In this document: in pieces, positions 40,920 to 49,746 of the stretch
Layout of the letters: every line of letters begins with the position of its first letter
Numbering within the stretch: the first letter of the stretch is position 1
Origin: Sphingomonas sp. S-NIH.Pt15_0812
Lineage (GTDB): Bacteria > Pseudomonadota > Alphaproteobacteria > Sphingomonadales > Sphingomonadaceae
DNA: 64,000 nt
Direction of reading: 5' to 3'
Assembly (NCBI RefSeq): GCF_003951315.1
Contig: NZ_QLJH01000002.1
Span: forward strand, 124,001-188,000
Notes under the pieces: model-generated
What the model was told of the DNA's origin: nothing
Database searches by the model: none
What the model saw: the letters and a program-made list of their open reading frames with translations, nothing else
Translations under genes and position numbers: made by a program

Positions 40920-41309
40920 TCAGGCGATCACGCCCCCCCCGTCGCGTTGCGCCAGCACACGGCCCATCGATTCGAACAGCGCATCCATCGCCACCGGCTT
41001 GAAGATCACGTCGTCCGCCCCCGCCGCCAGGCAGCGTTCGCGCAGGTCGACCGCCGCGTCGGCGGTCACCACGATGATCGGGACCGCGGCCTTGGCATCG
41101 CCGCGCGAGCGGATGTGGCGGATCGCGGTGATGCCATCCATGCCCGGCATCCGCAGGTCGATCAGCACGATGGTGAAGTCGTGCCGGTCGATCTCCACCA
41201 GCCCCTGCTCGGCATCCTCCGCCTCGCTCATGCTGGCGCCGGCCACGTCCAGCATGTCGCGAACGACACGGCGGTTCATGCGATCGTCCTCGATGAAGAG
41301 CACGTCCAT
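40920..41309 (-). CDS. Single-domain response regulator
   Basis: A 129-residue stand-alone receiver domain. The acidic pocket is Asp8/Asp9, the phospho-acceptor is Asp51 (IVLIDLRMPGMDG), and the conserved Lys lies in VIFKPVAM. There is no output domain, so it must act by protein contact or as a phosphorelay shuttle. It lies 61 bases downstream of the hybrid kinase and is its likely target. Confidence 0.93.
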   Translation of the reverse strand: MDVLFIEDDRMNRRVVRDMLDVAGASMSEAEDAEQGLVEIDRHDFTIVLIDLRMPGMDGITAIRHIRSRGDAKAAVPIIVVTADAAVDLRERCLAAGADDVIFKPVAMDALFESMGRVLAQRDGGGVIA

Positions 41310-41370
41310 CGCTATGCCGATCCCATCCTGTGCCCCTGCCAGCGCCTGATCATGGGCCAGCGTCTACGCG

Positions 41371-43824
41371 TCATACCGCCTGCGTTACAAGCAGATCGTC
41401 CTGCGATGCGGTGAACAGAGCCTTGACCAGTGCGGCGCCCGTCACCGGCTTGCTCACGACCTGGCTCACGCCGCTGTCCGACAGGCGCATCACGCCCGAG
41501 GCATCCGCCGCCGGCCACAACAACGTCACCGCCGCGCCACATTCTTCGGCCGCCGCAACCAGACGCGTCAACGCGGCATCCGGCTCGGTTTCGCCCCGCA
41601 GCGGTGCTTCGTCCACCAGCACGCGTCGACATGGCCCCTCTTTCAGCGACTCGATCGCTTCCTCGAAACTCCCGACAAAGACCAGGCGTTCCTCATGCGG
41701 TGCGAACAGCGTCCGCCACATGCTGCGGGCGATCGGATTGCGATCGATGACCAGCAGGCCCGCCCCCTCCGCATCGGTGCCGCACGTCACCCGTTGCTGG
41801 GCATTCACCGGCACGACCAGCGGCAACGTCACGGTGAAGATCGACCCCTCCCCCTCGACGCTGTCGACCGCGACATCGCCGCCCATCGCCCGCGCCAGGT
41901 TGCGACAGATGGACAGGCCCAGGCCCGTGCCGCCGAACCGCCGCGTCGTGCTGGCATCCGCTTGGCGGAAGGCCTCGAAGATCGCGTTCCGCTGGTCCGG
42001 GGCAATGCCGATGCCGGTATCCCGCACCGCGATCGCATAATTCCTGTCATCGTCGACGCGGGTGACGGACAGCGACACCTGCCCCGCGCTGGTGAACTTC
42101 AGCGCATTGGCGACCAGGTTGAACACGATCTGGCGGACCCGCGCGGCATCGCCGACGACGCAGTCTGGACAGCCCGCCAGCGCCGTCTCGAACCGCAGCC
42201 CCCGCGCCTCCGCCTGCGCCCGCCACATCGTCGCGGCGTCGCGGATCGTCGCGGCCAGATCGAACGGCGCTTCCTCGATGGTCAGGTGGCCGGTCTCGAT
42301 CTTCGCCACGTCCAGGATATCGTCGACCAGCGCCTTCATCGTCACGCCCGCGCCATGCACCACGGTCAGTCGGTCGCGGATGGCCGCGTCCAGCCGCACA
42401 TCGGCCAGCATCACCTGGGTCATGCCCAATATGCCGTTCAGCGGCGTGCGGATTTCATGGCTGGTGGTCGCCAGGAACTCGGTCTTCGCGGCCAGGGCCT
42501 TGCCCAGCGCCTCATTGGTGACCGCCAGGTCTTCGTTCGCGGCGCGGACCTGGTTGCGACTGCGACGGACGGTGAACAGGCTGATCGCCAGCATGAGGAT
42601 GACGATCGTGGTCGCCGCCGCCGCGCCCAGGAACACCAGCCGCTCGGTCCGCGCCCGCGCCTGTTCGAAGGCGATGCCGCGCCGCAACTCCTCGGCCTTC
42701 AGCTTGGCGATCCGCAGTTCCTGATTGGCGAAGTCGAACCGCGCCGCCATCAACGCGGTGTTGGTCTGGGTGGCGAGCTTGGTCGCCTCGTCGTCCAGCC
42801 GCTTCAGCGCGATCAGGTGCGGCAACGCCTTGTCCGGCTTGCCCAGCATCGCGAAGGTGCGATAGGCGGTCTGATGCGCCTCGCGATAAGGCAGGGTCGT
42901 GGTGTCCGGATCAACCCCTGCGAAGCTTGCCTCGATCAGCCGGCCGGCCTCGTCCGTCCGTCGTTCCTGCAACGCCGCTTGCGCAGCGATGGCCTGGATT
43001 TGCGGCCGCCAATGTTGTGCTTCACCCTTGCGTGTCAGGATAAGGGCCCGTCGCAGCGCCCAATCCGCCTCGCCGACCCGTCCGGCCTTCAGGCGGTTGC
43101 GCGCCAGATTGCCCAGCACCTGGGCCTGGAGCAGCGGGCTGTTGCGGCTGCGCGCGAGGCCATAAGCGCGTTGAAAGTCCGCCTCCGCATCGGCGAAGCG
43201 GCCAAGATCCTGATAGACGGTGCCACGATTGTTGAACACCGCGAGCAACAATCGCGGGTCGCCGCGATACACGTCCTCCGCCTGGCTGAAATAGCGTAGC
43301 GCCGTCTCATTGTCGCGCGCGTCATTGTAAAGGCCCGCCATCCCGACCAGCGCCATCGCCTGGCTGCGCGCGTCACCCGTTCCCTGAAAGATGCGGAACG
43401 CCTGCTGAAACGCGCGCAGCGCCGCCGCCGCCCGGCCCTGAACGCCCTGATAGGCCGCATTGGTCAGCAGGACCTCGCCCATCACCTGCGATCGGGGATC
43501 GTAGCGCCGGGCCGCCGCCTCGGCGCGGGATAACAGCGCCGCCGCCTCGCCCAGGCGGTTCAGCCGCAGACAGGCATCCCCCTGCAATCGCCACGCCTGC
43601 GCCAGTTCCAGGTCGCGCTGCCGCGCATCGTCGCGTGCCTCGGCATGGTCCTCGGCCTGGCGAGCCGACGTCAATGCAATGGTGGGATCGGTGACCATCG
43701 CGGTACGGGCCATCGCTACCGACCGATCGAATGGCGCATCGACCGGCGACGCGCCCCGGCTCGCCGTCGACCATCCGGTAGCGGACAGGATCAGCGCGAC
43801 GACAATCGCCGCTTGCGGGATCAT
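41371..43824 (-). CDS. Hybrid sensor histidine kinase with periplasmic TPR repeats
   Basis: An 817-residue protein. A signal/anchor segment (about residues 5-20) is followed by a long TPR-type helical sensor region (about 40-370), one membrane helix (about 396-417), a HisKA domain with His456 in TSHEIRTPLNG, and an HATPase domain with N (FNLVANALKF), G1 (DTGIGIAP) and G2 (GGTGLGLSI) boxes. The C-terminus is a receiver-like domain (LVIDRNPIARS; VLVDEAPL; VVSKPV) with a reduced acidic pocket. The start overlaps the EAL gene stop (ATGA). The signal sensed is unknown. Confidence 0.93.
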   Translation of the reverse strand: MIPQAAIVVALILSATGWSTASRGASPVDAPFDRSVAMARTAMVTDPTIALTSARQAEDHAEARDDARQRDLELAQAWRLQGDACLRLNRLGEAAALLSRAEAAARRYDPRSQVMGEVLLTNAAYQGVQGRAAAALRAFQQAFRIFQGTGDARSQAMALVGMAGLYNDARDNETALRYFSQAEDVYRGDPRLLLAVFNNRGTVYQDLGRFADAEADFQRAYGLARSRNSPLLQAQVLGNLARNRLKAGRVGEADWALRRALILTRKGEAQHWRPQIQAIAAQAALQERRTDEAGRLIEASFAGVDPDTTTLPYREAHQTAYRTFAMLGKPDKALPHLIALKRLDDEATKLATQTNTALMAARFDFANQELRIAKLKAEELRRGIAFEQARARTERLVFLGAAAATTIVILMLAISLFTVRRSRNQVRAANEDLAVTNEALGKALAAKTEFLATTSHEIRTPLNGILGMTQVMLADVRLDAAIRDRLTVVHGAGVTMKALVDDILDVAKIETGHLTIEEAPFDLAATIRDAATMWRAQAEARGLRFETALAGCPDCVVGDAARVRQIVFNLVANALKFTSAGQVSLSVTRVDDDRNYAIAVRDTGIGIAPDQRNAIFEAFRQADASTTRRFGGTGLGLSICRNLARAMGGDVAVDSVEGEGSIFTVTLPLVVPVNAQQRVTCGTDAEGAGLLVIDRNPIARSMWRTLFAPHEERLVFVGSFEEAIESLKEGPCRRVLVDEAPLRGETEPDAALTRLVAAAEECGAAVTLLWPAADASGVMRLSDSGVSQVVSKPVTGAALVKALFTASQDDLLVTQAV

Positions 43825-45140
43825 CGGCGCGACCAGGCGTTCCGCAGGCTTTGCACGCTGGGCGGCACCGGCACCTCGAACCCGCCCCGCTGCTCCTCCA
43901 GATAGGCGAGCAGCGCGTCGAGCGGCATCGGCCGGCTGATCAGGAAGCCCTGCACCATGTCGCAGCCCATCACCGACAGCAGCGCGAGCGCGGCATGGGT
44001 TTCCACGCCCTCGGCAACCACTTCCATCTCCAACGCATGGGCGAGGTCGATGGTCGAGCGGACGATCAGCGGGTCGCGGTTCGAACTGGTGAGCTGGGTG
44101 ACGAACAGCTTGTCGATCTTCAGCTCGCGCGCCGGCAGCTGCTTCAGATAGGCCAGCGACGACAGGCCGGCGCCATAATCGTCGATGGCGATGGTGATGC
44201 CGATGCCTGCGAAGATCTGGAGATGCGCGATCGCGCATTGCGGGTCGCGAATCACCGATGTTTCGGTGACCTCAAACCCCAGCCGTGCGCCGCTGCCCTG
44301 GATCAGGCCGCAGGCCTCACGGACGAAGGCGGTGTCGGTCAGCAGCACGCCGGCGATGTTGATGAAGATCGGGCAGTCGACGCCGCGCGACGCCATCAGC
44401 CGCTGATCCTCGATCACCTGGCGGATGGTCCACAAGGTCAAGTCGACGATATCACGCGACTGTTCCGCCAATGGGATGAAATCGCCGGGCGACACCTGCC
44501 CGCGCGTCGGATGATTCCAGCGGACCAGCGCCTCGACACTGGAGATGCGCTGCTGACGGACATGCAGCTTCGGCTGATAGTGGAGCACCATCTCGCCACG
44601 CCGAATCGCGACGGGCAGGTCATGCGCCAGCGACATGCGGTCATGCGCGACGTCCCCGCATGCCACGTCGCAGATCACCGGCTGCCGCTCCGACCGTGCC
44701 TCGATCAGCGCGGTTTCCGCCTCCTCGATCAGTCGCACATCGTCCGCCTCACCGACAGGGGCGGCCGATGCGCCGATATGCACGTCGACCGCGACCACGC
44801 CGATGTCGATCGGCAAAGGACGGGCGAACAGCCGTTCGATCGCCCCGATTCGGTCGTCCAGGTCGGCGCGGTCGTCACCGACGAAGATCAGCTCGATCAG
44901 GTCGCGCCCGGTGGCATTGATCGCCGCTGCGGGAACCAGCGCGGCCATCCGCCGGACCAGCAGATCGGCCAGCGAATCGGCGAGTGCGAGGCCGAGATGC
45001 CGGCGCAACAGGCCATAATTCGCCACCGACACCAGAACCACGAACCGCCATCCTCCCCGCATTGTGCGGGAAGGCGATGCCGCTTCGTCGGGGCGCGGTG
45101 GCCCGGCCCGTTGGCTGTTCGTCATCGGATGCTGATCCAT
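43821..45140 (-). CDS. EAL-domain cyclic di-GMP phosphodiesterase
   Basis: A 439-residue protein. The C-terminal EAL domain is complete: SVEALVRWNHP, FINIAG, EVTETSV, DDYGAGLSSLAYLK, KIDKLFV and VAEGVET supply the metal and catalytic residues, so it should hydrolyse c-di-GMP to pGpG. Residues 30-150 look like a degenerate GGDEF fold without the active-site motif (GRDLIELIFVGDD in its place). It is the first gene of the EAL-kinase-regulator operon. No membrane segment is seen. Confidence 0.93.
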   Translation of the reverse strand: MDQHPMTNSQRAGPPRPDEAASPSRTMRGGWRFVVLVSVANYGLLRRHLGLALADSLADLLVRRMAALVPAAAINATGRDLIELIFVGDDRADLDDRIGAIERLFARPLPIDIGVVAVDVHIGASAAPVGEADDVRLIEEAETALIEARSERQPVICDVACGDVAHDRMSLAHDLPVAIRRGEMVLHYQPKLHVRQQRISSVEALVRWNHPTRGQVSPGDFIPLAEQSRDIVDLTLWTIRQVIEDQRLMASRGVDCPIFINIAGVLLTDTAFVREACGLIQGSGARLGFEVTETSVIRDPQCAIAHLQIFAGIGITIAIDDYGAGLSSLAYLKQLPARELKIDKLFVTQLTSSNRDPLIVRSTIDLAHALEMEVVAEGVETHAALALLSVMGCDMVQGFLISRPMPLDALLAYLEEQRGGFEVPVPPSVQSLRNAWSRR

Positions 45141-45207
45141 CGTTCCGCCGAATAAACGAAAATCGATAAATATACTGTTAAGCTACGGGTCCAATGGGGT
45201 TTCTCCG

Positions 45208-45236
45208 TTGCGAACTGGTAAACGTGGTGTTAATAA
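45208..45236 (+). promoter_or_regulatory. Promoter of the 17-codon micro-gene
   Basis: TTGCGA (45208-45213), a 17-base spacer and TAATAA (45231-45236). The predicted start of transcription near 45243 leaves a leader of about 33 bases before the small ORF. Confidence 0.6.
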
Positions 45237-45275
45237 TTCCCAGCCTCCAACGAGGGGCCTTGAGGGAGAAAAACC

Positions 45276-45329
45276 ATGCTGAAGTTCATCCTGGCGCTGA
45301 TCTATGGCGATCACATCCGCCCGATCTGA
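45276..45329 (+). CDS. Candidate micro-protein (17 residues)
   Basis: ATG at 45276, preceded by GAGGGAG, opens MLKFILALIYGDHIRPI and stops with TGA at 45327-45329. A good promoter lies just upstream and a strong terminator about 60 bases downstream, so the unit is a compact monocistronic transcript of about 190 bases. The peptide is hydrophobic at its N-terminus and charged at its C-terminus, as in small membrane peptides. I recognise no family. It could instead be the leader of a regulatory RNA. Confidence 0.5.
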   Translation: MLKFILALIYGDHIRPI

Positions 45330-45391
45330 AGTCATACCCGTTGCCCGATAGGCGCAGCCGCCAGCGGCGGGCGCCCGGACGACGGACCGGG

Positions 45392-45431
45392 AAAACGGAC
45401 CCCACGCCCAGCGGCGTCGGGTCCGTTTTTT
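45392..45431. terminator. Bidirectional terminator between micro-gene and tamB
   Basis: Seventeen-base arms (45392-45408 and 45413-45429) pair with one mismatch around a CAGC loop. The plus-strand side ends in TTTTTT and the minus-strand side in TTTT. It can end both the micro-gene transcript and tamB. Confidence 0.85.
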
Positions 45432-45495
45432 CGTTGGGGCCCATGACCATCACCCCGCCCGCCCGGCCATCGATCAACCGAACGAGACGCATCGA

Positions 45496-48400
45496 TCAAT
45501 AATCCCTGGAGTAGCGGACGCTTGCCGACGAACCGCCGAACGAACCGGCTGCGGTCAGCACGCTGAGCGAGCGGGTCAGCGCGATGTCCAGCTGCGTGGC
45601 GGTGAAGCCGCGCGCGTCGGTGATGATCTCCACATAGATATTGTTGGTCAGGTATTTGCCCGCAGCCAGGCTGGTGCCCCGACCGCTCGCCTCGTCGCCG
45701 CCGAGGACGCGAAGCCGATCGAACCCGGTCGCCGAGCGCAGCTTGCCGAGCGGGTTGAGCCCGCCCCCGCCCGATCCGCGCAGGCTGTTGAGCGCGGAGG
45801 CGAGCTGGATCGCCTCCACCGCCGACAGGTTCTCCGGATTGGTGCCGAACAGCAACCGGCTCAGCACCTCGTCCTGCGGCAGGGCCGGCGTCGAGGTGAA
45901 GCTGATCTGCGGCCGCTGCCCGGTCCCGGTCACGTTCAGCACGGCGGTGACGCCGTTGGTGGTGGTGGTCGCCTGGATGTTGATGTCCGGATCGATCAGT
46001 GCGCCGCCCTGGAAGCGGATCTGACCGCGGTTCACCTCGAACCGCTTGCCCGCGAAGCTGTAGGTGCCGCGGATCAGGTCGAGCCCACCGGTGATGACCG
46101 GCGCGGCGGAGGTGCCGCCGATCCGCAGGTCCATCTCCCATTCCGACTCCAGCCCCATGCCCGACACGAACAGCTGGTTGTCCGCGCGGACCCGCAGGTC
46201 GAGCTTGAACAGCCCGACCGGGGCCGGGGTCGGCCGATCGGTCGGCCGTGCGGCGCGGATCTCGCTCTTGCGGCGGACCCCGGTCAGCTCCGGCACTTCG
46301 GCCGCGCCCTGGCGGATGATCTGGTAGCGGGCATTGGGGATGGTCAGTTCGCCCTGGATCAGCCCGCCCTGCGGCCCGTTGGTCAACCGGATCGTGCCGC
46401 TGCTGGTTGCGGCCAGCGCATCGCTGTTCGCCAGCCGTGCATTGTTCAACGTCGCGCGCAGATCGATCGGGAAGCCGGCAGCAGCGGCCAGGCCGATCGA
46501 GCCCTGCGCCTGCACCGTGCCGTCGCCGGCGCGCGCGTTCAGGCGGCTGATCTCCAGCCGGTCGTTGTTGAAGCGGCCGGCGATCTGCATGTTGGTCAGT
46601 CGCGTGCCATATTGCTCATTGTCATAGGTCAGGTTGTCGGCGCGGATCAGGCCGTTCAGCCGTGGCGCGGATACCCGGCCGCCGAAATCCGCCGCGACCG
46701 CGATCGGCCCGGTCAATTGCTGGTCGGGCAGCGCCGCGAAGGAGAAGAGCAGCGACGACGGTCCGTTATAGCGGATGCCACCGCCCAGGGGCGCGCTGAG
46801 CAGCCGGGTCGTCCAGCTTCCCGCCCCCGGCGGCAACGGCCGCAGCGAGGCGAGTACGCGACCGACCACGGTCTGGCCATTGCGGATCAGCGCCCGCATG
46901 TCGCCGCCCTGCGCGTCCAGCGTGCCGGCCAGCACGATGTCGACCGGGTCGGAGACGGTGGCGACCCCGGTGCGGCGGAACTGGCTGATCGTCATCCGTG
47001 CGGTCGCGTCCGGGAAGGCGGAGCTCGATGCCTGGCGGAAATCCAGACTGCCGCTCGCCTGGCCGCTCAAGCCCAGATTGGCGACAAAGGCATTGAGGAT
47101 CGACAGGTTGAGCCGGTCGAGCCGGGCCTGCACCTGCGTCGCGCCGCCGAACGATCCGGCCAGTCGCAGCGAGCCGCCTGGTTGCCCATTGGCCGGCGCG
47201 AAGTCGACCCGGGTCGGATCGAGGCGGTATGCACCGGCGCTGGTGCGGATACGCGCGGGATTGACCGTGCGGAAGTCGATGCCGCTCGCCGCGCCCTTGA
47301 GCGCGACCAGATAATCGTCCGGGGCCAGTCGAGCGTTGAGCGCGACGCGGAACGGCACGCCGTTCGATCCGGTCAGCAGCGCCTGCGCGGTGCCACGCCC
47401 ACCAACATAATTGACCTTGGCACGCGCCGCCTGGATGACGGTCGGGCCATAGCGCGTGTCGGCTAGCTGCACATCGGCCACCACCTGCGGCGCCTTGGGG
47501 AGCAGCACAATGCTGGCATTGGCGATCGCGCGGCCGATGGTGAAGTCCACCTGCCCCGGGATGCGCGCATTATAGGCCCGCGCCGCGATGTCCGCCCGCT
47601 GATTGCCACCCTGATCGGCGAGCCGGACATTGCCGGTCACGCCCTGTCCGTTGAAGGCTAGCGCCCCGGCAAACGGTCCGCGTGGCGTCTGCACGACCCG
47701 GCCATTGGCGGCGATGCCGGCGAAGACCACGCGGCGGATGTCGACCGCCAGCTGGTTGCCTGGCCGCACCAGCACGTCGGCGGTGAAGGGACCGTAATTG
47801 GTGCCGCCGCTCGCGGTCACCGCATAGGCGCCGCCCCGGCCGACGACACGCGCGTTCAGATCGACCAGCCCGACGCCGACGCCCGGTCGGGGCGCGCGCA
47901 ACACCACTACCGGCGAGTCCGCCGATCCGGTCACCCGCGCCGACAGCGGACCATATTGCGTCGAATAGGCATCGGCCGTCACCGCGACCGCGCCAGAGGC
48001 CGGGTCGAACCGCCCCTGCCCCGACGTGATCCGGAACTGCGGCGCATTGAGTCGCAGATTGGCAAAGGTCACGATGCCTTCGGGGCTGTAGCCGATGTCC
48101 GAGCGGACCACGGCATTGCCGCCCAGGAAATTGCGCACCCCGTCGTTGAAAAGCTGCTTGGTCTGCGCGACCACCCGGCCGGTGACGCCGAAACCGCCAT
48201 TCGGCCCCGGCACCAGCTTCGCGTCGGTGGAGAGATTGAGGATGCCGATCGATTCGAGCCGGTAGTTGTTCACCCGCCCCTTGAGCGCGCCGGTGTAGCG
48301 GCCGGTCGCCGTATTGGCGACGATCACGGCGGTCGCGTCGATCGAGTCGGAGCGGATCCGCAGATTGTCCGACAGGATGTTGGGCATGGAGATGGCGAGG

Positions 48401-49746
48401 TCGCCATCGATCCGGACATTGTTGGTCAGTCCGCCGACCGCCGCGTTCAACCCGGTCACCCGGTGGGCGCGGGCATGCACCGGCACCAGGATGCGGTCGC
48501 TGTTCACCCGCGCCAGCCCCTCGGCATAGACATTCTCGACCGTCGTCGTGCCGAAGCCCATCGCGGCGGCGCGCAGCTTGTAGTCGACCGTCGGCGTCGC
48601 GAACGCGCCGTTCAGCACCACGCGCGCGGTGACATCACGCCCGCGCAGGTTAGGGGCGATCGCGCCGGGGGTCAGCAGCTTGGCATCGACGGCGAAATTG
48701 CCGAACTGGCTGTTGGCGAGATCGATCAGCCCGCCGGCGTCCACCGCCAGCGCGTCGGACTTGAGCGTCAGCCGCGTGTCGGCGCGTCGCTCGTTGAGCG
48801 TCGTGTCGATCGCCACATCCAGCTGCGGCGCGGTCAGCCGCTCGACCGGGCCCTCCAGATAGAGGCCGGGCCGGGTGGTGCCGCGCACCTCGATATGACC
48901 GTTCCGCGTGGTCAGGTTCAGGTCGGCGAGCTGCCCGCCGCCCAGCGTGGCGAGCGCACGACCGCGCCAGTTCGCCCAGCTGCCGCGACCGTCGACGTTC
49001 ACGGTCATCGGCGCCTTGAGGCTCGCCATCGTCGCGACGACGCCGCCGGTCGGTGCCTGGAGCTTCACGTCCAGGTCGAGCCTGTTCCGGTCGGGCACCG
49101 CGTCCAGCGTCAGCGCCAGCCGGTCGCCGCCGGCAACGCCCGGACCGCGCAACGCGGCGGCGTTCGCCTTCACCTGCGCGCGGCGATCGGCGATATGGAC
49201 GGTGCCGTCGAGCGACAGGATATGGGTCTGCCCGGTCACCGCCTTCTGCATGGTGAAGCGGCCGATATGTAGCCGGTTCACGTCGATATCGAGATCGGGC
49301 AGCAGCGGCTGGTTGTCCGGCGTCGGCGGCGTCGGCTTCAATACGGGCCGGCGCGCCAGCGTGATCTGGTCGGCGCTCAGCAGCTTCACGTCGACATGGT
49401 TCTTCGCATAGGCGAAGGGTCGCCAGTCGATGTCGAGGCGCGGGCTGGTCAGGAACACGCCCTTCTGGTCGCTGACGCGCAGGTCGGACAGGGCCATGCG
49501 ACCATAGAGCGAACCGTCGATCCGCCCGACCTTGATGTTGAGGCCCGAGGCCGTGCTGTATCCGCCGATCTGGTCGGCGACGAAGCGGCGGCCCGGATCG
49601 GTATTGATCCCGAACAGCACGACCATCACCAGCGCGACCAGACCGAGCAGGGTCAGGCCGATCCCCTTGAGGATGCGGAACCCCAGGGAGCGCTTGTGCG
49701 GCGCGGACGGAGGGGGCGCGGAGTCCTGCGCCAGCGTGTCGGCCAT
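45496..49746 (-). CDS. tamB: Translocation and assembly module subunit TamB
   Basis: A 1416-residue inner-membrane-anchored protein that spans the periplasm. One N-terminal membrane helix (about residues 25-48: ILKGIGLTLLGLVALVMVV) is followed by a very long beta-rich groove of repeated strands and a C-terminal DUF490 domain (ITGGLDLIRGTYSFAGKRFEV...QISFTSTPALPQDEVLSRLLFG). TamB works with TamA, and AsmA-like proteins of this class are implicated in phospholipid transfer to the outer membrane. The start overlaps the tamA stop (TGATG); the longer open frame upstream is a shadow of tamA. Confidence 0.94.
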   Translation of the reverse strand: MADTLAQDSAPPPSAPHKRSLGFRILKGIGLTLLGLVALVMVVLFGINTDPGRRFVADQIGGYSTASGLNIKVGRIDGSLYGRMALSDLRVSDQKGVFLTSPRLDIDWRPFAYAKNHVDVKLLSADQITLARRPVLKPTPPTPDNQPLLPDLDIDVNRLHIGRFTMQKAVTGQTHILSLDGTVHIADRRAQVKANAAALRGPGVAGGDRLALTLDAVPDRNRLDLDVKLQAPTGGVVATMASLKAPMTVNVDGRGSWANWRGRALATLGGGQLADLNLTTRNGHIEVRGTTRPGLYLEGPVERLTAPQLDVAIDTTLNERRADTRLTLKSDALAVDAGGLIDLANSQFGNFAVDAKLLTPGAIAPNLRGRDVTARVVLNGAFATPTVDYKLRAAAMGFGTTTVENVYAEGLARVNSDRILVPVHARAHRVTGLNAAVGGLTNNVRIDGDLAISMPNILSDNLRIRSDSIDATAVIVANTATGRYTGALKGRVNNYRLESIGILNLSTDAKLVPGPNGGFGVTGRVVAQTKQLFNDGVRNFLGGNAVVRSDIGYSPEGIVTFANLRLNAPQFRITSGQGRFDPASGAVAVTADAYSTQYGPLSARVTGSADSPVVVLRAPRPGVGVGLVDLNARVVGRGGAYAVTASGGTNYGPFTADVLVRPGNQLAVDIRRVVFAGIAANGRVVQTPRGPFAGALAFNGQGVTGNVRLADQGGNQRADIAARAYNARIPGQVDFTIGRAIANASIVLLPKAPQVVADVQLADTRYGPTVIQAARAKVNYVGGRGTAQALLTGSNGVPFRVALNARLAPDDYLVALKGAASGIDFRTVNPARIRTSAGAYRLDPTRVDFAPANGQPGGSLRLAGSFGGATQVQARLDRLNLSILNAFVANLGLSGQASGSLDFRQASSSAFPDATARMTISQFRRTGVATVSDPVDIVLAGTLDAQGGDMRALIRNGQTVVGRVLASLRPLPPGAGSWTTRLLSAPLGGGIRYNGPSSLLFSFAALPDQQLTGPIAVAADFGGRVSAPRLNGLIRADNLTYDNEQYGTRLTNMQIAGRFNNDRLEISRLNARAGDGTVQAQGSIGLAAAAGFPIDLRATLNNARLANSDALAATSSGTIRLTNGPQGGLIQGELTIPNARYQIIRQGAAEVPELTGVRRKSEIRAARPTDRPTPAPVGLFKLDLRVRADNQLFVSGMGLESEWEMDLRIGGTSAAPVITGGLDLIRGTYSFAGKRFEVNRGQIRFQGGALIDPDINIQATTTTNGVTAVLNVTGTGQRPQISFTSTPALPQDEVLSRLLFGTNPENLSAVEAIQLASALNSLRGSGGGGLNPLGKLRSATGFDRLRVLGGDEASGRGTSLAAGKYLTNNIYVEIITDARGFTATQLDIALTRSLSVLTAAGSFGGSSASVRYSRDY

